Origin: CANRIN01 sp964493515
GTDB taxonomy: Bacteria; Bacillota; Clostridia; Oscillospirales; JAAYOS01
Reading direction: 5' to 3'
Length of the DNA: 11,528 bases
Assembly: GCA_964493515.1 (NCBI GenBank)
Contig: CAZBNJ010000049.1
Coordinates: 1 to 11,528 of the forward strand
Every line of letters starts with the position of its first letter. Positions within the stretch are counted from its first letter, which is position 1. The position numbers and the translations under genes are program-made. The notes below the pieces were generated by a model, which was not told where the DNA came from, did not search any database, and was given only the letters and a program-made list of their open reading frames with translations. Positions 1 through 5,998 of this stretch are shown one piece after another.

Positions 1-2914
1 GCGTGCCGTCGGGCAGGAACGGCATATCCTCGCGCGGAAGTATGCGCGAAATAACGCCCTTGTTGCCGTGGCGGCCCGCCATCTTGTCGCCGACCGATAT
101 CTTACGCTTCTGAGCGATATAGCAGCGAACGACCATGTTCACGCCGGGACTCATCTCGTCGCCCGCGTCGCGGCTGAACACCTTGACGTCGACGATGATG
201 CCGCTCTCGCCGTGCGGCACGCGGAGGCTGGTGTCACGCACCTCGCGGGCCTTCTCGCCGAATATCGCGCGCAGCAGGCGCTCCTCGGCGGTAAGCTCGG
301 TCTCTCCCTTCGGAGTGACCTTACCGACGAGTATGTCGCCCGGGTGCACCTCCGCGCCGACGCGGATTATTCCGCGGTCGTCGAGGTCCTTGAGGGTATC
401 GTCGCCGACATTCGGGATGTCGCGGGTTATCTCCTCCGGTCCGAGCTTGGTGTCGCGTGCCTCTATCTCGTGCTCCTCGATGTGTATCGAGGTGAAAACA
501 TCGTCTGTAACGAGGCGCTCGCTGAGCAGTATCGCGTCCTCGTAGTTGTAGCCTTCCCAGGTCATGAAGCCGACCAGCACGTTGCGGCCGAGCGCTATCT
601 CGCCCTCCGCGGTGGACGGACCGTCGGCGAGCACGTCGCCCTTCGACACCTTCTGTCCGGCATCCACTATCGGGCGCTGGTTGACGCAGGTGCCCTGGTT
701 GGAGCGCATGAACTTGGTCAGCTTGTAGACGACCGATCCGCGTCCGGTGTACTCGACGACTATCTCGTCGGCGGACACGCTCTTGACAACGCCGTCGCCC
801 TCGGCGAGCACGCACACGCCCGAGTCGACCGCCGCCTTGTGCTCGATGCCGGTGCCGACTATCGGCGCCTCGGTCTTGAGCAGCGGGACCGCCTGCTTCT
901 GCATGTTCGAGCCCATCATCGCGCGGGTAGCGTCGTCGTTCTCAAGGAAGGGTATCATGGCGGTCGCGACCGAAACCATCATCTTCGGCGATACGTCGAC
1001 ATAGTCGACGCGGCTCGGCTCGACCTCGATTATCTCGTTGCGGTGACGGCATTTGACACGCGCGTTATTGAAGTGTCCCTCGGTGTCCAGCTCGTTTGCC
1101 TGGGCGACGATGAACTCGTCCTCCATGTCCGCCGTCATATAGCTGACTTCGTCGGTCGCAATTCCGGTCTCGTGATCGACGCGGCGATAGGGCGCCTCGA
1201 CAAAGCCGTACTCGTTTATCCTAGCGAAGCTTGCGAGGTAGTTTATCAGTCCGATGTTCGGACCTTCCGGCGTCTCTATCGGGCACATACGGCCGTAGTG
1301 GCTGTAATGGACGTCGCGCACCTCAAAGGTGGTGCGGTCGCGGGTAAGGCCTCCCGGTCCGAGCGCGGACACGCGGCGCTTGTGCGTCAGCTCCGCGAGC
1401 GGGTTGTTCTGATCCATGAACTGGCTCAGCGGCGAGGAGCCGAAGAACTCCTTTATCGCCGCGGTGACCGGACGGATGTTGACAAGCGACTGCGCGGTCA
1501 CTTCGCTCGCGTCCTGGATGGTCATGCGCTCGCGGATGGTGCGCTCCATGCGGCTGAAGCCGATGCGCATCTGGTTCTGGAGCAGCTCGCCCACCGAACG
1601 TATACGGCGGTTGCCGAGGTGGTCGATGTCATCCACGTTACCCACGCCGTAGGGCAGGTTGAGCATATAGTTTATCGACGCGAGCATATCCTCGCGTATG
1701 ATGTGCTTGGGCACAAGGCGGTCGCGGTTTGCCCGGACTGCCTCGATGAGCTCGTCGCCCGAATACTGCTCGGTAAGCTCACGCAGCACCGGCAGGAACA
1801 CGCGCTCCTTGATGCCGACCGACTCGGGGTCGAAGTCGACAAAGTCGCCGAGGTTGACCATGTTGTTGGAGAAAACCTTGACCTCGAGGGTCTCGTGCGC
1901 GGCGTCCTCCACCTGTATCCACGCCTCGTTTATGCCGCGCTTCTCGCAGTCGAGAGCCTCCGCGCGGGTGAGTGTGTGTCCCGCGTCGTAGACTATCTCG
2001 CCGGTCGAAGGATCGGCAAGCGGACGGGTGAGCTTGCGGCCGGATATACGTCCCGCCATCGCGAGCTTCTTGTTGAACTTGTAGCGGCCGACGTTCGACA
2101 GGTCGTAGCGGCGCGAGTCGAAGAACAGGCCGTTAAGCAGCGTGCGCGCCGACTCGGTCGTGGGCGGCTCGCCCGGACGCAGACGGCGGTATATCTCGAT
2201 GAGCGACTCCTCCGGAGTGGTGGACGAGTCCTTTTCGAGGGTGCTCAGCAGTATGCGGTCCTCGCCGAACATCTCCTTTATCTCGGCGTTGGTGGACACG
2301 CCGATGGCACGGATGAACGCGGTTATCGGCAGCTTGCGGTTCTTGTCTATGCGCACCGAGAAGATGCCCGCCGGATCGGTCTCATACTCGAGCCACGCTC
2401 CGCGGTAGGGTATGACGGTGGAAGCGTAGAGCAGCGGATCGCTCTTCTCGTCTATAACATTAAAATAGATTCCCGGTGAGCGGACGATCTGCGAGATTAT
2501 CACTCGCTCCGCGCCGTTTATAATGAAGGTGCCAGAGTCGGTCATGAGCGGGAAGTCGCCCATGAATATCTCGCTCTCCTTTATGTCCTCGGTCTCCTTG
2601 TTGCGAAGACGCACTTTGACACGCAGCGGAGCCGCGTAGTTGGTGTCCCGCTCCTTGCACTCCGCAACGCTGTACTTCGGAGTGTCCTCGAGCGTGTAGC
2701 CCGCAAAGCTGAGCTCCAGATTGCCGCTGTAATCGGTTATCGTGCCGACGTCGCGGAACACCTCCTGAAGCCCCGTCTCGAGGAACCACTTGTACGAGTT
2801 CTTCTGTACCTCGAGCAGGTTGGGCATTTCGATGACGTCGCCGAGTCGCGCATAACTCTTTCGAGTCGTGCGTCCATACTGCACGTCTTTCACTCGGTTG
2901 AGAACGTCCGGCAT
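1..2914 (-). CDS. rpoB: DNA-directed RNA polymerase subunit beta, C-terminal end off the window
   Basis: Second-largest catalytic subunit of the core RNA polymerase, in the cytoplasm. The minus-strand frame is open for 971 codons and runs off the left edge; Firmicutes RpoB is about 1,200 residues, so roughly 230 (end of the hybrid-binding region, clamp anchor) are missing. Landmarks: SPGIYF near the end of the first beta lobe, the rifampicin pocket at residues 490-518 (SQFMDQNNP, then THKRRVSALGPGGL), RMCPIETPEGPNIGLIN just after it, and GDKMAGRHGNKG at 942-953, whose two lysines (K944, K952) match the conserved active-site lysines K1065/K1073 of E. coli. Numbering falls from 15 behind E. coli at the Rif pocket to 121 behind at these lysines, so the large enterobacterial insertion is absent. 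The start at 2914 is preferred because GGAG lies 9 nt upstream; an in-frame ATG at 2929 has no ribosome binding site. rpoC is expected to the left (inference). Confidence 0.98.
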   Translation of the reverse strand, partial: MPDVLNRVKDVQYGRTTRKSYARLGDVIEMPNLLEVQKNSYKWFLETGLQEVFRDVGTITDYSGNLELSFAGYTLEDTPKYSVAECKERDTNYAAPLRVKVRLRNKETEDIKESEIFMGDFPLMTDSGTFIINGAERVIISQIVRSPGIYFNVIDEKSDPLLYASTVIPYRGAWLEYETDPAGIFSVRIDKNRKLPITAFIRAIGVSTNAEIKEMFGEDRILLSTLEKDSSTTPEESLIEIYRRLRPGEPPTTESARTLLNGLFFDSRRYDLSNVGRYKFNKKLAMAGRISGRKLTRPLADPSTGEIVYDAGHTLTRAEALDCEKRGINEAWIQVEDAAHETLEVKVFSNNMVNLGDFVDFDPESVGIKERVFLPVLRELTEQYSGDELIEAVRANRDRLVPKHIIREDMLASINYMLNLPYGVGNVDDIDHLGNRRIRSVGELLQNQMRIGFSRMERTIRERMTIQDASEVTAQSLVNIRPVTAAIKEFFGSSPLSQFMDQNNPLAELTHKRRVSALGPGGLTRDRTTFEVRDVHYSHYGRMCPIETPEGPNIGLINYLASFARINEYGFVEAPYRRVDHETGIATDEVSYMTADMEDEFIVAQANELDTEGHFNNARVKCRHRNEIIEVEPSRVDYVDVSPKMMVSVATAMIPFLENDDATRAMMGSNMQKQAVPLLKTEAPIVGTGIEHKAAVDSGVCVLAEGDGVVKSVSADEIVVEYTGRGSVVYKLTKFMRSNQGTCVNQRPIVDAGQKVSKGDVLADGPSTAEGEIALGRNVLVGFMTWEGYNYEDAILLSERLVTDDVFTSIHIEEHEIEARDTKLGPEEITRDIPNVGDDTLKDLDDRGIIRVGAEVHPGDILVGKVTPKGETELTAEERLLRAIFGEKAREVRDTSLRVPHGESGIIVDVKVFSRDAGDEMSPGVNMVVRCYIAQKRKISVGDKMAGRHGNKGVISRILPREDMPFLPDGT

Positions 2915-2942
2915 TCGATCACACTCCATTCTGAATTTTTCG

Positions 2943-2994
2943 ATGCGGTCCCGCCGTTTCTCACTCCCAGAAACGCCCGGGTCGGTTGCCGCAT
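2943..2994 (-). promoter_or_regulatory. Structured 5' leader of rpoB, large imperfect hairpin
   Basis: Read on the minus strand, three nested pairings are seen: ATGCGG with CCGCAT at the base, CCCG with CGGG in the middle, and CGTTTCT with AGAAACG (7 bp) around a GGGAGTG loop. The element ends about 15 nt upstream of the rpoB Shine-Dalgarno sequence (2924-2927), inside a leader of about 170 nt. It could act on translation or mRNA stability, but no known riboswitch or ribosomal-protein leader class is recognised. That it folds is inference from base pairing. Confidence 0.45.
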
Positions 2995-3091
2995 TTTTCG
3001 ACTAATCCCTTTTCATGCCGCCACTTATGTGATATACTATCCACATGGTAAAAGGGTGCAAAATCCCCTTCCCACAGTAGGGCAATATAAG

Positions 3092-3120
3092 AGTATACTA
3101 TAAAGAGCCTGGTTTGTCAA
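3092..3120 (-). promoter_or_regulatory. Sigma-A promoter of rpoB
   Basis: On the minus strand a perfect -35 TTGACA (3115-3120) is followed after exactly 17 bp by TATACT (3092-3097), one base from the ideal -10. Transcription would begin near 3085, giving a leader of about 170 nt before rpoB. The -35 lies in the loop and one arm of the inverted repeat 3101-3132. rpoB therefore does not depend on readthrough from an upstream gene. Confidence 0.85.
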
Positions 3121-3132
3121 CCAAGCTCTTTA
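3101..3132 (-). terminator. Hairpin between the rhaD unit and rpoB, overlapping the rpoB promoter
   Basis: The arms TAAAGAGC-T-TGGT and ACCA-G-GCTCTTTA (minus strand) pair over 13 bp with one U-G wobble and a 6-nt loop that contains most of the -35 box. It lies about 36 nt after the stop codon of the DUF6054-like gene, where a terminator for the rhaD unit is expected. The minus-strand sequence after the hairpin is only moderately U-rich, while the plus-strand side carries TTTATTTTT, so the T-tract is better on plus, where no gene needs it. It may instead, or also, be a protein-binding site over the promoter. Confidence 0.5.
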
Positions 3133-3167
3133 TTTTTGGCGATTTTTACAGTTTGCTGGGCAAATTG

Positions 3168-3494
3168 TCAGAGCAATTCGCGCAGTTTATCCAAAAACGC
3201 ATCCTCTCCGATGGTGTTTATCTTGAAGAACATCGCCTGGCTCCCGCCCGACGTTATTGCGGATAGCCACACCGGCCCGCCTGCGTCCTGAAACAGCGTC
3301 ACGTTCAGACTTACGCGGTTGGAGCCAAACGCGCTGTATCGCTCGAACACCCGAACCGCTACCCGTGCGGTGTTTGAGTACATATCGCTGGAGTCCTCCA
3401 AGGTGGCGGAAACGCTCCCTTGAATTATGCCGCTTTCGATTCGGTGCAGTATCTCGTCAAAACTTCCGTTGACAGTGCATACAAATTTTGCCAT
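3168..3494 (-). CDS. Small DUF6054-like protein of unknown function, downstream of rhaD
   Basis: A 108-residue protein with no signal peptide, no transmembrane segment and only one cysteine, so it is probably a small cytoplasmic alpha/beta protein. It opens with MAKFVCTVNGSF, has a central strand-rich part with RVFERYS and SLNVTLFQ, then ITSGGSQAMFFKINTIGE and an amphipathic end. From memory this resembles the clostridial family DUF6054; I could not run a profile search, and no biochemical function is known to me. Its ATG lies 12 nt after the rhaD stop with GAGGAG directly upstream, and no promoter is seen between them, so it is probably co-transcribed with rhaD. That arrangement hints at a role linked to rhamnose use, or merely a shared transcript. 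Confidence 0.8.
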   Translation of the reverse strand: MAKFVCTVNGSFDEILHRIESGIIQGSVSATLEDSSDMYSNTARVAVRVFERYSAFGSNRVSLNVTLFQDAGGPVWLSAITSGGSQAMFFKINTIGEDAFLDKLRELL

Positions 3495-3506
3495 CTCCCG
3501 CTCCTC

Positions 3507-4325
3507 TTACTTCAAAAAGTCCTCGTTCAGGTCCACATTGAAGTCCTTCGCGAGACGACGGAAGTCGTCCGCGCTTATCGACCGCTTGCGTCCGCCCATC
3601 GAGATTATCTTGACGAGGATGTCCGCCGCCTTGTCCACCGTGTGCGCAAGTCCGAACGCCATGTCAAAGTCCTCGCCGGACACGAACATCCCGTGGTGCG
3701 CCCAGACTATCACGTCGTAGGTCTTCATCTTTTCGCTGGACGCGATGCCTATCTCACGTCCGCCGGGCACCATCCACTCGATAACGCCCACGCCCGCGGG
3801 GAAGATTATCGGACACTCGGTCATCGTGTCCCACATCTCGCGCGACCACACCGCGTCCTCCAGCGGCAGAACGTAGCTTAGCGCTATCACGTTCACCGGA
3901 TGGCAGTGGTAGATGACGCGGTTCTTTCCGCCGGTCGCCGCCGCCTTGACCGCGTGGTTGAGCAGGTGGCTCGGCAGCTCGCTTGTTGGGCGACCGCCGT
4001 TTATCAGTCCCCACACGATGCGGTAGCTCTCGCCCTTGCCGTCCACCTCGACTATCGCGGTCGCGTCCTCCGGCTGGCTCCTGGTGTTCTGGAAGAACTT
4101 GCCCGAGCCGGTGACCATAAAGAATTCGCCTGCCATCTCGGGTATCGACGCGCCTATCTCCGTCCACGGATTTTTGTCGGTGAAGTCGTCGCGTACCTCG
4201 GCGACCTCCTCCGGACGCATACGGTAGCTCATGTTGCCGCCGTTGCGCTCGTGCCATCCCATCGAAAAACAGCGCTCCGCCATATCAAGAAACTCGTTTG
4301 CGAATTTACTCTGCAAGACCTTCAT
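3507..4325 (-). CDS. rhaD: Rhamnulose-1-phosphate aldolase
   Basis: Class II zinc aldolase that cleaves L-rhamnulose-1-phosphate to dihydroxyacetone phosphate and L-lactaldehyde, the last step of the core L-rhamnose pathway, in the cytoplasm. The length of 272 residues matches the E. coli enzyme (274). HERNGGNMS lies near residues 25-33, a phosphate-binding VTGSGKFF near 71-78, the catalytic glutamate E116 in TSELPSHLLNH, and zinc ligands H140 and H142 (YHCHPVN) and H211 (WAHHGMF), equivalent to E117, H141, H143 and H212 of E. coli. The start at 4325 has AAAGG and GGGGA sequences upstream and a well-placed promoter at 4368-4396. It heads a two-gene unit with the DUF6054-like gene, while rhaBA is about 2.2 kb away on the same strand. 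Confidence 0.96.
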   Translation of the reverse strand: MKVLQSKFANEFLDMAERCFSMGWHERNGGNMSYRMRPEEVAEVRDDFTDKNPWTEIGASIPEMAGEFFMVTGSGKFFQNTRSQPEDATAIVEVDGKGESYRIVWGLINGGRPTSELPSHLLNHAVKAAATGGKNRVIYHCHPVNVIALSYVLPLEDAVWSREMWDTMTECPIIFPAGVGVIEWMVPGGREIGIASSEKMKTYDVIVWAHHGMFVSGEDFDMAFGLAHTVDKAADILVKIISMGGRKRSISADDFRRLAKDFNVDLNEDFLK

Positions 4326-4367
4326 CGTTACGTTCCCCGCCTTTCAAAACCGTTATTACGCTCAGAT

Positions 4368-4396
4368 ATTCTACCACCTTGCGCAAGTTTTGTAAA
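4368..4396 (-). promoter_or_regulatory. Sigma-A promoter of rhaD
   Basis: On the minus strand TTTACA (-35, 4391-4396) is followed after 17 bp by TAGAAT (-10, 4368-4373), each one base from consensus. The start site would be near 4361, leaving a leader of about 36 nt. Its -35 is only 5 bp from the -35 of the divergent threonine aldolase promoter, so both polymerases compete for the same stretch. Confidence 0.75.
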
Positions 4397-4406
4397 GCTC
4401 CTTGCG
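4377..4406. promoter_or_regulatory. Candidate operator: 10-bp palindrome and 23-bp spaced repeat
   Basis: A perfect palindrome CTTGCGCAAG (4378-4387) lies between the -35 and -10 of rhaD, a usual place for a repressor site. Its left half, CCTTGCG (4377-4383), recurs at 4400-4406 over the -35 of the divergent promoter, 23 bp away, about two helical turns. One regulator could cover both promoters. No matching palindrome was found upstream of rhaB, so a rhamnose-specific regulator is not supported. Confidence 0.4.
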
Positions 4407-4430
4407 TGTCCTCTTTGCTTGTGATACAAT
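4402..4430 (+). promoter_or_regulatory. Promoter of the threonine aldolase / DUF3795 pair
   Basis: A weak -35 TTGCGT (4402-4407), a 17-bp spacer and TACAAT (4425-4430), preceded by TGA, which fits an extended -10 (TGN). The start site would be near 4437, giving a very short leader of about 22 nt that contains GGAGG (4447-4451). Confidence 0.65.
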
Positions 4431-4459
4431 TAGAAAAACCGCAAATGGAGGCTTTTACG

Positions 4460-5488
4460 ATGATCCGTTTTTCATGTGACTACTCGGAGGGCGCGCACCC
4501 TCGCATTCTCGACCGTCTTGTCGCCACCAACTTTGAGCAGACAGCCGGCTACGGCGTGGACGCCCACTGCGACGCCGCGCGTGGCTACATATCAAAGCTC
4601 TGCGGCGTACCGAGCGACCGCATACACTTTCTCGTCGGCGGCACGCAGACCAATTTCACCCTCATCGCGGCGGCGCTGCGCCCCTACGAAGGGGTGATAG
4701 CCGCCGAGACCGGACACATAAACGTCCATGAGACCGGCGCGGTCGAGGCCACCGGACACAAGGTCATCGCCCTGCCCGGAGTCGACGGCAAGCTGGACGC
4801 CGCGACCGTCGAGGCGGCGTTCGCCGAACACGAGAACGACGACAACAAGGAGCACATCGTCAAGCCCGCGCTCGTCTACATATCCGAGTCGACCGAGGTT
4901 GGCACGGTCTACTCGCTCGCCGAGATAAAGGCGATATGCGACGCGGCGCATCGCCATGGGGCGCGGCTGTTCATCGACGGCGCGCGGCTCGGCTACGCGA
5001 TGGCGTCAAGCGACTGCGACTTCGACCTTGCCGCGCTCGCGAAGGTCTGCGACGCGTTCTACATCGGCGGAACGAAGGTCGGCGCGCTGTTCGGCGAGGC
5101 GCTGGTCATCGTCGACGAGGCGCTGAACCGCGACTTCCGCTATATGATAAAGCAGCGCGGCGGAATGCTCGCCAAGGGACGGCTGCTCGGCATCCAGTTC
5201 GAGACGCTGTTCGAGGACGGGCTGTACTTCGAGATATCCCGCCACGCCGTCGCGATGGCGATGCGCATTCGCGACGCGTTCAAAGCCGCCGGCTGCGCGT
5301 TCTTCCAGGATTCATCGACAAATCAGCAGTTCCCGCTCGTCACTCCCGAGCTGAAAGAGAGGCTCGCGAAGGACTTCGCCTTCGAGCACTGGGGCTGGAA
5401 GGACGGGCTGGAGGCGGTGCGCTTCTGCACCAGCTGGGCAACCACCGAGGAGCAGGTCGCCGCACTCGAGAACGCGCTCCGCTTATGA
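4460..5488 (+). CDS. ltaE: Low-specificity L-threonine aldolase-like PLP enzyme
   Basis: Beta-eliminating lyase family (fold type I PLP enzyme), expected to cleave L-threonine or allo-threonine to glycine and acetaldehyde in the cytoplasm. The 342 residues fit the family. Visible are GGTQTN (60-65, PLP phosphate contact), HINVHETGA (86-94) with the histidine that stacks on the cofactor, FIDGARLGYA (171-180) with D173 and R176, and the Schiff-base lysine K206 in YIGGTKVGALF. The start at 4460 is chosen because GGAGG sits 8 nt upstream and the promoter lies just before it; in-frame codons further upstream, including an ATG at 4445, would place the ribosome binding site inside the gene. The stop overlaps the next start by ATGA, so the two are translationally coupled. 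Other aldolases of this family act on related beta-hydroxy amino acids, so substrate is not fixed by sequence. Confidence 0.88.
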   Translation: MIRFSCDYSEGAHPRILDRLVATNFEQTAGYGVDAHCDAARGYISKLCGVPSDRIHFLVGGTQTNFTLIAAALRPYEGVIAAETGHINVHETGAVEATGHKVIALPGVDGKLDAATVEAAFAEHENDDNKEHIVKPALVYISESTEVGTVYSLAEIKAICDAAHRHGARLFIDGARLGYAMASSDCDFDLAALAKVCDAFYIGGTKVGALFGEALVIVDEALNRDFRYMIKQRGGMLAKGRLLGIQFETLFEDGLYFEISRHAVAMAMRIRDAFKAAGCAFFQDSSTNQQFPLVTPELKERLAKDFAFEHWGWKDGLEAVRFCTSWATTEEQVAALENALRL

Positions 5489-5862
5489 GCGAGAAAATAT
5501 CGCTCTGCGGCAACGACTGCCTGAAGTGCCCGCGGTATCTCGCCAAGACCGAAGCCGAGCTTGCCGCGGTCGCCGAGCTGTGGCACCGCGCGGGCTGGCG
5601 GGACAGCGTGCTGCCGCCCGACGAGATGCGCTGCGACGGCTGCTCGTCGCACAAGAGCTGCACCTACCGTCTTGTCGACTGCGTCGCTGCGCACGGCGTG
5701 GAAAAGTGCGGCCGCTGCGCCGAGTTTCCCTGCGGAAAGATAGACGATATGCTTGCGCGGTCGGAGGCGAGCAAGGCGCGGTGTATGGAGGTCTGCACTC
5801 CCGAGGAATTCCAGGTGCTGGAGGAGTCCTCCTTCCGCAAGCTCGAAAATCTGACAAAGTAG
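5485..5862 (+). CDS. Cysteine-rich DUF3795-like small protein
   Basis: A 125-residue soluble protein with twelve cysteines at residues 8, 12, 15, 50, 53, 59, 66, 75, 78, 83, 100 and 104. The order CGNDCLKC near the N-terminus, then RCDGCSSHKSC, a cysteine in VDCVAAHGVEKC, and CGRCAEFPC fits the DUF3795 family as I recall it, in which such cysteines are thought to bind zinc or an iron-sulfur cluster. No signal peptide is present, so it acts in a reducing cytoplasm, which favours metal binding over disulfides. ATG overlaps the stop of the threonine aldolase gene (ATGA, 5485-5488), implying coupled translation. There is no separate ribosome binding site of note. Function unknown; a zinc-ribbon-like or redox role is inference. 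No terminator with a T-tract follows. Confidence 0.82.
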   Translation: MSEKISLCGNDCLKCPRYLAKTEAELAAVAELWHRAGWRDSVLPPDEMRCDGCSSHKSCTYRLVDCVAAHGVEKCGRCAEFPCGKIDDMLARSEASKARCMEVCTPEEFQVLEESSFRKLENLTK

Positions 5863-5880
5863 CGCACGCCCGCGCCAAAT

Positions 5881-5908
5881 ATGAACGCGTGGTGAACATT
5901 CTGTAAAC
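5881..5908 (-). promoter_or_regulatory. Three 11-bp direct repeats, PHO-box-like
   Basis: On the plus strand ATGAAC (5881), GTGAAC (5892) and GTAAAC (5903) begin exactly 11 bp apart; on the minus strand they read GTTCAT, GTTCAC and GTTTAC. Tandem 11-bp units with a GTTCAC/TTTACA-like core are the usual pattern of PhoP/PhoB sites (OmpR-family response regulators binding head to tail on one face of DNA). The array ends 15 bp before the -35 at 5924, a suitable place for regulation. Assignment to Pho is inference. Confidence 0.5.
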
Positions 5909-5923
5909 ATTGGCATAGTGCGC

Positions 5924-5952
5924 TTGACAATCTATTCCTGTGATATTATACT
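5924..5952 (+). promoter_or_regulatory. Strong sigma-A promoter of the secreted Cys/His-repeat gene
   Basis: A perfect TTGACA (5924-5929), 17-bp spacer and TATACT (5947-5952): the same two hexamers and spacing as the rpoB promoter at 3092-3120. The start site would be near 5959. The leader of about 40 nt ends with an ideal AAGGAGG (5983-5989) 9 nt before the ATG. Both signals point to high expression. Confidence 0.88.
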
Positions 5953-5998
5953 TGCCTCGTAAGCACGGTTCGACCAAATCTCAAGGAGGCACATAACC

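Noticed and set aside
68..2479. Long plus-strand open frame of 803 codons
   Set aside because: It is antisense to rpoB, which is recognised over its whole length on the minus strand; the plus product shows no domain, and GC-rich codon structure explains the open frame.
3033..3055. Second rpoB promoter or a plus-strand extended -10 (TGATATACT at 3030-3038)
   Set aside because: Minus-strand hexamers match only 4 of 6 each, and no plus-strand gene follows the extended -10. The promoter at 3092-3120 is far better.
4298..4459. Upstream extension of the threonine aldolase frame, including ATG codons at 4298 and 4445
   Set aside because: The extension overlaps both divergent promoters and the rhaD start, and the residues are not family-like. 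GGAGG at 4447-4451 fits the ATG at 4460.
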